64,000 nt of DNA from NCBI GenBank assembly GCA_964495935.1, contig CAZBXQ010000004.1, positions 44,622 through 108,621 of the forward strand. The letters run 5' to 3'. The notes under the pieces are model-generated. The model ran no database searches and had not been told where the DNA came from. It saw nothing but the letters and a program-made list of their open reading frames with translations. The DNA is from JAJYSO01 sp964495935. Its GTDB lineage: Bacteria; Bacteroidota; Bacteroidia; Flavobacteriales; Flavobacteriaceae. Positions 16,894 through 26,136 of the stretch are shown here, in pieces. The translations under genes and the position numbers were made by a program. How positions within the stretch are numbered: position 1 is the first letter of the stretch; every line of letters starts with the position of its first letter.

Positions 16894-19416
16894 ATGAAAA
16901 CACCGATTTTTTATTACCTATTTGTATCGCTTGCGATGATCGCTTGCCATTCACAGAAAAAAAAGGAAAAGAAATTTAATCCCGAAACCTTGAATGTTCA
17001 AAATTTTGAATTACAAGGTCAGCCTTTTGGGTTTACTCATCTAAAATTGGAATCTTCAGCAGACTGGCAGTCGCTGGTGGAGAGAACGCCGATGAAGGAA
17101 TTCCTTGAGAAAGGGGAAGGCCTGGCTTTACAGATTGAATTGGATGACAATTTTAATAACAGAAATTCGGCAAACGATTCCTTAACAATTCCGGGTGCCT
17201 ATGATTTAAAGGTCAATAAAGAAAATGGAATTTCCCTGACCGCCAAAGATTCAGCGGGTGTATTTTATGGATTACAGACCTTAAAAAATTTGGTATTGGG
17301 TGATAAAATCCAGCCGATAATTATTCATGATTATCCCACTTTCCCGTATCGGGGTGTTGTCGAGGGGTTTTATGGAACCCCTTGGTCCACGGAGGCCCGT
17401 ATAAACCAGATTAAATTTTATGGAAGCGTCAAGGCAAATACCTATATCTATGGCCCCAAAGACGATCCCTATCACAGCAGCCCCAATTGGCGGAAACCGT
17501 ATCCGAAGGATCAAGCCGAAAATATTAAGAAATTGGTTCAGGTAGCCCATGCCAATTTTGTGGATTTTGTTTGGGCCATTCACCCCGGGCAGGATATCAA
17601 ATGGAATAAAGAGGATCGGGATCATGTTCTCAATAAATTTGAAAAGATGTATGACCTCGGGGTGCGTTCTTTCGCCATCTTTTTTGACGATATTTCGGGC
17701 GAAGGTACAAATGCCCATAAGCAAGCCGAATTGTTGAATTATCTTACCGATGAATTTGTAAACGTCAGGAACGATGTCAAACCCTTAATTTTAACACCAA
17801 CCGATTACAATAAAGGTTGGGCTGCTCCGGGTCCGGATGGTTATTTGAGTATTCTGGGACGCGAATTGGATCCTTCGATCCAGATTATGTGGACGGGGGA
17901 CAACGTGATGTCCGATGTAACTCAATCTACTGCGGATTGGGTAAAAGAACGTATTCAACACCCTTCATTGATCTGGTGGAATTTTCCGGTGAGCGATTAC
18001 CAGCGAAACCGATTATTTCTGGAGCCGTCATACGGACTCGAAAAAGATCTGGATGCAGGCGATATCACGGGGGTCCTTTCAAATCCCATGGAGCACGCCG
18101 AAGCCTCCAAACCGGCGATATACGGGGTCGCACAATACGGTTGGAATCCTAACGACTATAACCCCGTAAAAGTATGGAAAACAAGTATCCGTAGAATGCT
18201 TCCCAAAACCTATGAATCCTATATCTTCTTTGCCGAAAATAACGGAACTCCGAATACGGATCTCACCAGCCATCGAAACCAAGAATCAAAAGCACTTATT
18301 CCCCGGGCTGATCGTGTGGAAAAGGCATTGAAGGAAAACACATCGGTTCAAGAAGCAGATATAGACAGCCTGGAAAACTATTTCCAAAAAATGCAGAAGG
18401 TTGGGGAAGAACTAATCGAAGCCAATGAAGATCCGGATCTGATTCGGGAGGTGAAACCTTGGTTAAAGGAATTTGTCAATTTGGGAAAGGTGGGAGAAAG
18501 CCAGCTCGTCAATTATCGCTCCCGAAATGATGAGGCTCGGGCTTATTGGGAAAGAATTCAAAAGAATCAGGACTATACAGCCTACGATCGAATGTTTATC
18601 TTGGGAGATAGTACAAAGGTGCACATAACCACCGGTTCTGCGGTAATCCGACCTTTAATTCAAAGTTTTCAGAAGTGGAATAATAAACACGTGCTGGGAA
18701 AACTGACCGAAAATAAGAATATCGAAATACTAAATCCTGAATTGGGGAAATTGAATACGGAATTGACTCAATTACAAGGCCTTAAAGTAATGGCCGAATC
18801 AGAGAATAAAGTGAGGCTGACTCCCATTTTAGAGGTTTTTGCCATGGAGCCCAAAGAAGCTTTTACCCTGGAGTTGACAACTCCGATCAAGAAAGGAACC
18901 GTGCGATTCTTCTATAATTCGGGGTATTATAAATGGTTGAAAATAGAGACTTCTTTCAATGGAGAGGATTGGAAGAATATAAATTTTGTAGAGAAGAACT
19001 GGCAGCAGGCGCAATTTGATTTTAATCAATCCTTGAAATTTGTTCGTATTTCCAATAAAAAAGATGAACGGATTGATCTTCGGTTGTTTGAGTTTAGTGT
19101 GACCGAGACGCCCCAAGGCGATGATCGGGAATCGTATTTAGTACACGACCTCAATGTTTTTACCTATACCGAACTAAAATCGGGAGAGGCATTAGTAGAG
19201 AAATCGCCGGAATCGGAAGTGGATGAAGTGGTTGTATTAACAGACTCCGACGAAGTCGAGGTACAATTAGAAGGAAAAACGGATACCGGGAATTGGGAGG
19301 AATTTCCCGAATCCTATAAGGGAAAGCTAATTGAGGCTGACTTCCCGGAGACTTATCAGGCGATTCGAATAAAACCCGAGGATAATCTGAAGGTCTATGA
19401 AGTCATTTGGAAATAA
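16894..19416 (+). CDS. GH84 beta-N-acetylglucosaminidase, lipoprotein
   Basis: An 840-residue relative of bacterial O-GlcNAcase-type GH84 enzymes, which use substrate-assisted catalysis to remove terminal beta-GlcNAc. The lipoprotein signal is MKTPIFYYLFVSLAMIAC. A hexosaminidase-like N-terminal domain (to about residue 145) leads into the barrel with FPYRGVVEGFYGTPWS and NTYIYGPKDDPYH. The catalytic Asp pair is FFDD at residues 265-266. C-terminal helical and beta-sandwich domains complete the chain. It gives the locus a second hexosaminidase with a different family from the GH20 protein upstream, suited to trimming exposed GlcNAc on N- or O-glycans. Confidence 0.93.
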   Translation: MKTPIFYYLFVSLAMIACHSQKKKEKKFNPETLNVQNFELQGQPFGFTHLKLESSADWQSLVERTPMKEFLEKGEGLALQIELDDNFNNRNSANDSLTIPGAYDLKVNKENGISLTAKDSAGVFYGLQTLKNLVLGDKIQPIIIHDYPTFPYRGVVEGFYGTPWSTEARINQIKFYGSVKANTYIYGPKDDPYHSSPNWRKPYPKDQAENIKKLVQVAHANFVDFVWAIHPGQDIKWNKEDRDHVLNKFEKMYDLGVRSFAIFFDDISGEGTNAHKQAELLNYLTDEFVNVRNDVKPLILTPTDYNKGWAAPGPDGYLSILGRELDPSIQIMWTGDNVMSDVTQSTADWVKERIQHPSLIWWNFPVSDYQRNRLFLEPSYGLEKDLDAGDITGVLSNPMEHAEASKPAIYGVAQYGWNPNDYNPVKVWKTSIRRMLPKTYESYIFFAENNGTPNTDLTSHRNQESKALIPRADRVEKALKENTSVQEADIDSLENYFQKMQKVGEELIEANEDPDLIREVKPWLKEFVNLGKVGESQLVNYRSRNDEARAYWERIQKNQDYTAYDRMFILGDSTKVHITTGSAVIRPLIQSFQKWNNKHVLGKLTENKNIEILNPELGKLNTELTQLQGLKVMAESENKVRLTPILEVFAMEPKEAFTLELTTPIKKGTVRFFYNSGYYKWLKIETSFNGEDWKNINFVEKNWQQAQFDFNQSLKFVRISNKKDERIDLRLFEFSVTETPQGDDRESYLVHDLNVFTYTELKSGEALVEKSPESEVDEVVVLTDSDEVEVQLEGKTDTGNWEEFPESYKGKLIEADFPETYQAIRIKPEDNLKVYEVIWK

Positions 19417-19668
19417 GTGTCTTATAATCTCTTTTTAAAGTGATGGGCCATTTTATTTCGCGGATGTAAAGCGTTTGCAACGACACTTTTGAAACCCCTG
19501 TAGATTCCGGGAATGAAAGGCCAAAGCTTTTCTTCTGGGGAGAAAGCAGGTAAGTCTTTCGGCTTGGAATATGAAGGAAAAGGAATGAAAAATGGGAACC
19601 GAAAATGTCACGAGGTTTCCCGATTTCCGGGAAAAAGAAATACTTTTTAGAGCATTGGAATTATTAAA

Positions 19669-20151
19669 ATGAAAGAAATAGAAATTAATACCACGGTTAA
19701 ATTATTTCAGGAGCTATCCGAATTGCCCGATACTATACAATTGCTATTCGACAAAGCTGCTCAAGCGAGAGACAAAGCGTATGCACCGTATTCCGAATAT
19801 CTGGTCGGTGCGGCTTTGCTGTTAGAATCGGGAAGAATCGTAACCGGCAGTAATCAGGAAAATGCGTCGTATCCATCCGGATTATGTGCCGAGCGAACGG
19901 CCATTTATTACGCGGGAGCCCAATATCCGGAGGATAAAATAAAGGCAATGGTGATAACCGTAAAATCCTTGAAAAAGAAGGTTGATGCTCCGGCTGCGCC
20001 ATGTGGGGCTTGTCGCCAGGCAATTCTGGAGTATGAGATAAAACAGGAACAGGAAATCCCGATTTACTTTCGAGGAGAAACCGGAACCATTGCGCAAGTG
20101 GAATCGGTGAATGCTATTTTACCACTGGCCTTTAGTAGCAAATCCTTATAA
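19669..20151 (+). CDS. cdd: cytidine deaminase
   Basis: A 160-residue zinc-dependent cytidine deaminase that turns cytidine or deoxycytidine into uridine or deoxyuridine. The zinc/catalytic motif is CAERTAI with the proton-shuttling Glu, and the second pair of zinc ligands is in PCGACRQAI. The substrate-binding segment AYAPYSEYLVGAALL is also present. It lies 252 bases after the GH84 gene and only 34 bases before the sialic acid lyase gene, in the same direction, which is an unusual place for a pyrimidine salvage enzyme. Whether it serves the sialic acid pathway (for example cytidine arising from CMP-sialic acid turnover) or is only a passenger cannot be decided. Confidence 0.95.
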   Translation: MKEIEINTTVKLFQELSELPDTIQLLFDKAAQARDKAYAPYSEYLVGAALLLESGRIVTGSNQENASYPSGLCAERTAIYYAGAQYPEDKIKAMVITVKSLKKKVDAPAAPCGACRQAILEYEIKQEQEIPIYFRGETGTIAQVESVNAILPLAFSSKSL

Positions 20152-20185
20152 AAAAACAGAAAACAGAAAATAAAATCAATAGTAA

Positions 20186-21106
20186 ATGAATGTACAAAAA
20201 TTAACGGGTTTAATTGCAGCACCCTTTACCCCTATGAAGGGAGACGGGAGTATAAATCCGGAAAGCATAGAAAAGTATTATGAGCTTTTGAAACGGAATC
20301 GTGTATCCGGAGCTTTTATTAATGGCTCTTCGGGAGAAGGTGCCGCCATGACACAAGGTGAAAAGAAAATCATGATGAAAGCCTGGAGGGATGCTGTGGA
20401 TCAAGATACGGAGTTTAAAGTGATAGCTCTGGTGGGGGGAACCAGCGTGGGAGATGCCATAGAGCTGTCCCGATATGCGAAGGAAATCGGGATGTATGCC
20501 GTTGCTTTGACAGGGCCTTATTACTTTAAATCGCCACATGCAAAAGAATTGGCCGAGACCTGTATGACGGTTGCCAATGCGGTTCCCGAGCTACCGTTTT
20601 ACTATTACCATATCCCGGTGCTAAACGGGAATTATATCAATATGATTGACCTGCTACGGGAAATCGATGGGAAAGCCGATAATTTTGTGGGCATTAAATA
20701 TACTCATGAAGATTTTATGGATTTTTCGAGCTGTCTGAACTTTAAAGGGGGGCAATATGATATGCTCTGGGCCCGGGATGAGAATATTTTACCGGCATTG
20801 GCTTTAGGCTCCAAAGGTGCAGTAGGAAGTACCTATAATTATGCCGCTCCGCTGTATAATGATTTGATCGATGCATTTGAAAAGAATGATTTGGTAACAG
20901 CCCGGAAACTGCAACAAAAATCCATTGATATGATTCAGTTATTGGGAAAATACGGGGGGATTGCCACCGGGAAAGCCTACATGAAATTGGTAGGCGTAGA
21001 TTGTGGAGAATTTCGTCTTCCGGTATATAATATGGATAAAGAACAATTCGAGGCCTTTAAAAAAGAGGTGGAGGCACTGGGATTCGATGATTTTAAATCC
21101 GTTTAA
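20186..21106 (+). CDS. nanA: N-acetylneuraminate lyase
   Basis: A 306-residue class I aldolase of the DHDPS/NAL family that cleaves N-acetylneuraminate to ManNAc and pyruvate in the cytoplasm. The carboxylate-binding motif is GSSGEG at residues 47-52, the active-site Tyr lies in YYYHIP (139-144), a signature seen in lyases rather than dihydrodipicolinate synthases, and the Schiff-base Lys is Lys171 in GIKYTHEDF. RDE at 197-199 matches the acidic pair used by sialic acid lyases for the sugar chain. Context with sialidase, mutarotase and a transporter supports the lyase over a synthase role. Confidence 0.94.
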   Translation: MNVQKLTGLIAAPFTPMKGDGSINPESIEKYYELLKRNRVSGAFINGSSGEGAAMTQGEKKIMMKAWRDAVDQDTEFKVIALVGGTSVGDAIELSRYAKEIGMYAVALTGPYYFKSPHAKELAETCMTVANAVPELPFYYYHIPVLNGNYINMIDLLREIDGKADNFVGIKYTHEDFMDFSSCLNFKGGQYDMLWARDENILPALALGSKGAVGSTYNYAAPLYNDLIDAFEKNDLVTARKLQQKSIDMIQLLGKYGGIATGKAYMKLVGVDCGEFRLPVYNMDKEQFEAFKKEVEALGFDDFKSV

Positions 21107-21249
21107 CGGAGTTCATAAAGGGCTTGATAATGAGGTCATTTCACAGCCAATTTTTGAAAGTATGAATGACCTCAATATAAATAGGAATGAGATGGAGCTG
21201 CTTTCTCCATCTATGGAAATTCATTGGGGTTGTAAAAATCGTTAATAGT

Positions 21250-22518
21250 ATGCAAGATAAAAAATTTTATCCATGGTTTGTAGTGGCAATGTTGTGGGGA
21301 GTGGGACTCCTCAATTATATGGATCGTCAGATGTTTGCGACGATGCAGGACTCCATGTCTATTGATATTGTCGAATTACAATCGGCAGAGGCTTTTGGCG
21401 TGTTAATGGGTATTTTTTTGTGGGTATATGGGATTATGAGCCCAATCGCCGGAGCGGTGGCCGATAAGATCAATCGGAAATGGCTGCTTTTGGGAAGCCT
21501 GTTTGTATGGTCCGGAGTAACCTATCTGATGGGCTATGCCGACACTTATCATGAACTCTATTTGCTCAGGGCTGCGATGGGAGTCAGTGAAGCCTTATAC
21601 CTGCCTACGGCCCTGGCGGTCATATCCGATTATCACCGGGAGAAGACCCGTTCTCTGGCCATTGGAATCCACATGACCGGGCTGTACATAGGTTCGGCAT
21701 TGGGAGGATTCGGAGGAACAGTAGCCCATATTTACGGTTGGCATTTTACCTTTCACTCCCTGGGGATTGTGGGGATGGCCTATGCTTTAGTTCTAATCTT
21801 TTTCTTACATGAATATAAAGGTCATCGCAAAGTGGTGAAGACGGAGCCCAAAAAGAGCTTAAAGAAACCTCCGCTGCTCAAGGGGTTTGCGGTATTGTAT
21901 AGCAATATGGCCTTTTGGGTGATATTGTTCTTTTATGCAGTACCGAGCCTGCCGGGATGGGCGACCAAGAATTGGCTGCCCACTTTGTTTTCGAGGAACC
22001 TGGAGATGGATATGAGTACGGCCGGCCCGTTTTCGACCATTACATTGGCTGCCGCCAGTTTGATTGGCGTTATTTTTGGCGGATGGCTGTCTGATCGATG
22101 GGTTCAGGTCAATATTAAAGGAAGGGTTTATACCAGTGCCATAGGATTGGGGTTGATGATCCCCGGATTGATATTTTTGGGTTTTGGACACAGTGTAGCC
22201 GCCCTGCTGGGTGCGGGCTTGTGTTTTGGGATCGGGTTCGGTATGTTTGATGCCAATAACATGCCGATTCTCTGTCAGTTTGTTTCTTCAAAATATCGGG
22301 CTACCGGCTATGGGATTATGAATATGATTGGAGTCTTTTTTGGAGCTTTTATCACCGATTTCTTGGGGAAATCCACCGATTCCGGTAATCTGGGACGGGA
22401 TTTTGCCATTTTAGGAGGAATTGTGCTACTGGCGTTAATAGTTCAAATCAGTTTCTTGCGACCTGAGGCTAATGATTATGATGAGGTGGTGGCAGCGAAT
22501 CCGGAGTTGGAAAACTAA
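21250..22518 (+). CDS. nanT: MFS transporter, probable sialic acid permease
   Basis: A 422-residue major facilitator protein with about 12 membrane helices. Family signatures include NYMDRQMFA in helix 1, GAVADKINRKWLLLGS in the first inter-helix loop, and GGWLSDRWV in the second half. As the last gene of the sialoglycan operon, after the lyase, it is the expected inner-membrane importer of free N-acetylneuraminate in Bacteroidota, which use MFS rather than TRAP or SSS carriers in several known loci. The ATG at 21250 is preferred because upstream codons to 21187 add an unlikely soluble leader. Substrate is inferred from position. Confidence 0.88.
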   Translation: MQDKKFYPWFVVAMLWGVGLLNYMDRQMFATMQDSMSIDIVELQSAEAFGVLMGIFLWVYGIMSPIAGAVADKINRKWLLLGSLFVWSGVTYLMGYADTYHELYLLRAAMGVSEALYLPTALAVISDYHREKTRSLAIGIHMTGLYIGSALGGFGGTVAHIYGWHFTFHSLGIVGMAYALVLIFFLHEYKGHRKVVKTEPKKSLKKPPLLKGFAVLYSNMAFWVILFFYAVPSLPGWATKNWLPTLFSRNLEMDMSTAGPFSTITLAAASLIGVIFGGWLSDRWVQVNIKGRVYTSAIGLGLMIPGLIFLGFGHSVAALLGAGLCFGIGFGMFDANNMPILCQFVSSKYRATGYGIMNMIGVFFGAFITDFLGKSTDSGNLGRDFAILGGIVLLALIVQISFLRPEANDYDEVVAANPELEN

Positions 22519-22642
22519 ATCTTACAAAATCTTATTTTTGAATGCTGATAAAACGATCCCTCATTTCCTATTTCCCATCCTCCGTTTATGCCAATCCAAG
22601 TTCTTTAAGCCGACCTTTTATGTTCCTGCCCTTCTGCTTGGT

Positions 22643-23392
22643 TTAAAAGGAAGTTACGGAATCTGAACTGTTGTAGTAAAAGTGATCTTTTAAAATCTGA
22701 TTTATAAATAGGTCTAAATTTTTACCTTTTGGAATGGCTCCGGTAACTTCGGTGATCTTATCGGATAGTGCTTTCATTACGGATGGATTCTGGCTTTGTC
22801 GGGCTTTCCGAAAATTGTTTTTGATAATATTGATGTCCAAATCTGTTAATTTGCTCACTTGAAATTCAGGGAATATCGGTTGATAGGCGGAATAAAGATC
22901 TTCATAGATGGTTTCTTGGAGCTTTAACCGGGGCTTTAAATCGATTACTGTGGTTCCGGCAGCCCGATCCCCGATTCGCTGCGAGTTTTTAGATAAGATA
23001 ATAGCCAGCATGCCCAGAACACCGGTTAACAGCCAGATGTCAATGAGGTTGAGCACCCATCGAATAAAGTACTCATAAAGGGAAGCTCTCCCTCCGTCCA
23101 GCCGAACAACCTTTATTTTAAGCAGCATTTTCCCCGGAGTTTGTCCGTGAAAAAAACTTTCCATAACGAGGTGATAGGTAAAAATGGGCAACAGAAGAAA
23201 GGATAATAAACCGCTCATTGTCCAGGCATCTGTATATCCGTTACTAATTTTGGAAAATAAGTAATAGATGGAGTATCCGTAACAGACCATACATCCATAA
23301 TCAATGGCGAGTGCCACAAACCGAGATCCCAGAGAAGCCAGTTTGTACTCGATTTGAACATTTTGCGGTGTATTTATTAATAGCTTTTCCAT
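22643..23392 (-). CDS. RDD-family membrane protein
   Basis: A 249-residue membrane protein with an RDD domain (about residues 15-150): SRFVALAIDYG, the FHGQTPGKMLLKIKVV segment and the QRIGDRAAGT segment are family marks. About four hydrophobic segments precede a soluble C-terminal tail of about 90 residues. It is transcribed divergently from the SpoIIM-MoxR-DUF58 gene set 29 bases away and, by such placement, probably belongs with it. RDD proteins have been linked to ion transport or sit beside MoxR clusters; no function can be fixed here. Confidence 0.85.
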   Translation of the reverse strand: MEKLLINTPQNVQIEYKLASLGSRFVALAIDYGCMVCYGYSIYYLFSKISNGYTDAWTMSGLLSFLLLPIFTYHLVMESFFHGQTPGKMLLKIKVVRLDGGRASLYEYFIRWVLNLIDIWLLTGVLGMLAIILSKNSQRIGDRAAGTTVIDLKPRLKLQETIYEDLYSAYQPIFPEFQVSKLTDLDINIIKNNFRKARQSQNPSVMKALSDKITEVTGAIPKGKNLDLFINQILKDHFYYNSSDSVTSF

Positions 23393-23421
23393 AAATTTGA
23401 TTTCCTACTTTAAAAGCCAAT

Positions 23422-24372
23422 ATGCGGGAAGCAGCCTTTGTTATACGAAATAAAGAAAAATGGGCCAGAATCGAAGCCAATTTAAAGGACAAAAAAGAAG
23501 TTTATCCGGATGAACTGGCAGAGGATTACATAGAACTGACGAACGATCTGGCCTATGCACAGACTTTTTATCCGGGCAGTAAAACGCTGGAGTACCTCAA
23601 TGAACTCTCGCTATACACACATCAGCATATTTATCGAGACCAAAAGAGTTCGAAAAGGCAATTCATCAGTTTTTTTATAGAAGAGGTTCCCAAAGCAGTT
23701 TACACCCTGCATAAACCTCTGTTTTATTCCCTGTTGATTTTTCTTCTGGCGGTGTTGATCGGTGCGCTCTCTGCTGCTCATGATGCTCAATTTGTACGCC
23801 TTATATTGGGCGATGCGTATGTGGACCAAACCCTTGAGAACATTGCCAACGGTGATCCGGCGGCTATTTATTCTTCGGGGGGTAGGCTGGGCGGTTTTTT
23901 GGCAATTACCATTAATAATATTCGGGTGGCCTTTCTGGCTTTTGCTTTGGGAGTTTTTTTTAGTGTAGGTACCGGGTTTATCCTTTTTCAAAATGGAATT
24001 ATGCTGGGAGCCTTTCACTATGTTTTTTATCAATATGAAGTTTTGGGACGGGCGATGAGTGCCATTTGGATTCACGGGATTTTTGAGATTTCCGTGATCG
24101 TTATTGCCGGAGGGTGTGGAATAGCAATGGGAAACAGCATCTTGTTTCCCGGTTCGTACCGCCGTATCGATTCCTTTAAAAAACAAGTAAAACAAGCCGG
24201 AACGGTTTTGGTGAGTACGATTCCGTTTTTTGTGATGGCGGGATTTTTAGAGGGATTTGTAACCCGGCATTATGATTTTTCGGTATATCTGTCTCTTGGA
24301 ATAATTTTTTGCTGCCTGTCTGTCATTCTATTTTATTATGTTTATTGGCCTCAAAAAGTATCAAAAAAATAA
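23422..24372 (+). CDS. SpoIIM-like (stage II sporulation protein M family) membrane protein
   Basis: A 316-residue membrane protein of the family named after Bacillus SpoIIM; the host is not a spore former and the name describes homology only. A soluble N-terminal helix-rich part (about 1-95) is followed by about five membrane segments with the conserved NNIRVAFLAFALGVFFSVG and IWIHGIFEISVIVIAGG stretches. It opens a compact set of overlapping genes leading to MoxR and DUF58, a combination found again and again in Bacteroidota. Its role there is unknown; a membrane partner of the AAA ATPase complex is one possibility. Confidence 0.85.
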   Translation: MREAAFVIRNKEKWARIEANLKDKKEVYPDELAEDYIELTNDLAYAQTFYPGSKTLEYLNELSLYTHQHIYRDQKSSKRQFISFFIEEVPKAVYTLHKPLFYSLLIFLLAVLIGALSAAHDAQFVRLILGDAYVDQTLENIANGDPAAIYSSGGRLGGFLAITINNIRVAFLAFALGVFFSVGTGFILFQNGIMLGAFHYVFYQYEVLGRAMSAIWIHGIFEISVIVIAGGCGIAMGNSILFPGSYRRIDSFKKQVKQAGTVLVSTIPFFVMAGFLEGFVTRHYDFSVYLSLGIIFCCLSVILFYYVYWPQKVSKK

Positions 24373-24374
24373 TA

Positions 24375-25313
24375 ATGGAAGATCTGAATTTTGAATTTAT
24401 TAAAAACCGCAACATAGGAGATTTGATTCAGGATTTCCTGAGTCTGTTTAAGCAAATATTTAAGCATTTTCACAAGAATGTTTTAGGGTTCCTCCTACCG
24501 GCCATGGCGATTTTTTTGATCCTGTTCTTTTTTGCCTCTTCGCTGGGTGTCAATATCTTTTATACCGAACAATGGGATTCTCCGGTGTCGATTGCGTCTA
24601 TGATTATAGTTGCGATAGCCCTCCTTTTTTTCTTTTCGATCTTTATTTCCACCTTCGCTCTGGAGTATGTCATCCTCTTAAAAGAGCGACAGAATACCTC
24701 ATTTTCGGGTGTTGAAGTGTGGAGCCGGATTAAACAAAACCTTCGAAAATATATTTTGTTTTTCTTGTCCATGCTGGTGGTTGGACTTATTGTCGCCATC
24801 CCGTTTGCCATAGTCAGTGTGATTCTCCTGATTATTCCCCTAATTGGGTCAATTGCCTATGGAATCCTGATTTCCTGTCTTTCTGTGGTTCTGGTCGGTG
24901 CACTTTTTCTCTATCGGGAGGACCGCGAAGTTCTGTTTGGAAGTTATATGGCGGCTTTCTCAATGGTGCATAGCAAACTCCTTTCTTATGGGCTGGCGGC
25001 CTATGTATTTCGTTTTTTAATGGGAATCAGTCTGGCTCTATTGACAGCGGTTCCGGGTGTAATTCTCGCCTTGATTGCTTATAATACGATAGGTTTCAAC
25101 GATGATTTTTTTGTCACTTTTACGGGGAAATTATTGGTCTCGCTGGGCGGGTCTATCCTGATGCTTATGATCACACTTTCCACCTTGTACGGGATGATGT
25201 TTTATGCCTTGATTTATTACAGTTCTTTAGAGGTGGCACATCAGGAAGGAACTTTGCAGGAGATCGAACAAATAGGGGAGGGCGGATCATCATCAAAGGG
25301 AACGCATGGCTGA
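24375..25313 (+). CDS. multi-pass membrane protein of the MoxR-DUF58 gene set
   Basis: About 312 residues with five or six hydrophobic segments and a short acidic N-terminus (MEDLNFEFIKNRNIGDLIQDF). The start at 24375, two bases after the SpoIIM stop, is preferred over an in-frame ATG at 24309 that overlaps the previous gene. The ending overlaps the next start by 8 bases. I do not recognise a functional domain. Its constant company with SpoIIM, DUF4129 and DUF4350 suggests a membrane component of the same complex. Confidence 0.8.
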   Translation: MEDLNFEFIKNRNIGDLIQDFLSLFKQIFKHFHKNVLGFLLPAMAIFLILFFFASSLGVNIFYTEQWDSPVSIASMIIVAIALLFFFSIFISTFALEYVILLKERQNTSFSGVEVWSRIKQNLRKYILFFLSMLVVGLIVAIPFAIVSVILLIIPLIGSIAYGILISCLSVVLVGALFLYREDREVLFGSYMAAFSMVHSKLLSYGLAAYVFRFLMGISLALLTAVPGVILALIAYNTIGFNDDFFVTFTGKLLVSLGGSILMLMITLSTLYGMMFYALIYYSSLEVAHQEGTLQEIEQIGEGGSSSKGTHG

Positions 25314-26136
25314 GCAAAAAAGACAATCAAAATGTGGTTTAAGGATACTCAAAATTGCTTTCAAACTTGCTTTTGTTCTTGTTTTTGGGATGGTTTCTGC
25401 CTCTGCGTCTCCCGATTTTCAGCTCAACTCGATCACTCTTCAGCACCGGGATTCGGCCTATACAGATAGGGAGTATTACAATGCTATCCCGGTGGAGGGG
25501 GCTTTTCCTGAGGAAGTAGATCGAGATGAAAATGCCGATTATGCGGAAATGGTTTCCCGCTATACCTCGAACGACTTTAATTATGACGAAGATAAACGGG
25601 ATCGTACCTCCTGGTGGCGACGGGTAGTTCATCGCGTATCCAAATTCCTGGATAGCCTTCTGCCGGACTGGAGCATGAATCTTGAAAAAGCCTTTTACTA
25701 TACATTAATCGGTTTGGGATTGCTGCTTTTTGTCTATATCTTTTATCGGATCATTATCAATCGAAACGCATTGACCTATAAAGAATTGGAGGAAGAGGAT
25801 CGGCCTTCTCCACAATGGGTGGAGAAGCGATTGATGGGACTGAACCTCGATGATTTTTTGGATCGTGCCTTATCCGAAAAGGACTACGGTCTGGCCATTC
25901 GTTACCTGCACCTTAAAAATTTGAAGAAACTGGCCGAAAAAGGACAGATCAAATGGCAATACCGAAAGACCAATACCGATTTTCTCCGGGAACTGAAAGA
26001 TCAAGCTCTACAACAAGATTTTTCGCAGACCATCCGTATTTACGAGTACATCTGGTATGGAGAGTTTGGGATTTCAGGAGCTGAATACCATCGATATGAT
26101 CAGATTTTTAGTCAATTTAATGATCGGATCAGATGA
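25306..26136 (+). CDS. DUF4129 domain protein
   Basis: A 276-residue protein with a signal-like N-terminus (about 12-32), an extracytoplasmic segment of about 90 residues, one membrane helix (YTLIGLGLLLFVYIFYRIII) and a cytoplasmic DUF4129 domain at the C-terminus (AIRYLHLKNLKKLAEKG, IRIYEYIWYGEFGISGAEY). DUF4129 domains often accompany MoxR, DUF58 and transglutaminase-like genes. Both ends overlap their neighbours (8 and 4 bases), indicating translational coupling. The biochemical role is unknown. Confidence 0.82.
   Translation: MAEQKRQSKCGLRILKIAFKLAFVLVFGMVSASASPDFQLNSITLQHRDSAYTDREYYNAIPVEGAFPEEVDRDENADYAEMVSRYTSNDFNYDEDKRDRTSWWRRVVHRVSKFLDSLLPDWSMNLEKAFYYTLIGLGLLLFVYIFYRIIINRNALTYKELEEEDRPSPQWVEKRLMGLNLDDFLDRALSEKDYGLAIRYLHLKNLKKLAEKGQIKWQYRKTNTDFLRELKDQALQQDFSQTIRIYEYIWYGEFGISGAEYHRYDQIFSQFNDRIR

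Noticed and set aside
20186..21106. Reading the aldolase as dihydrodipicolinate synthase
   Set aside because: The YYYHIP and RDE motifs and the company of sialidase, mutarotase and MFS carrier favour N-acetylneuraminate lyase.
23422..24372. Sporulation role suggested by the SpoIIM family name
   Set aside because: No other sporulation genes are present and the phylum does not form endospores; the name reflects homology only.
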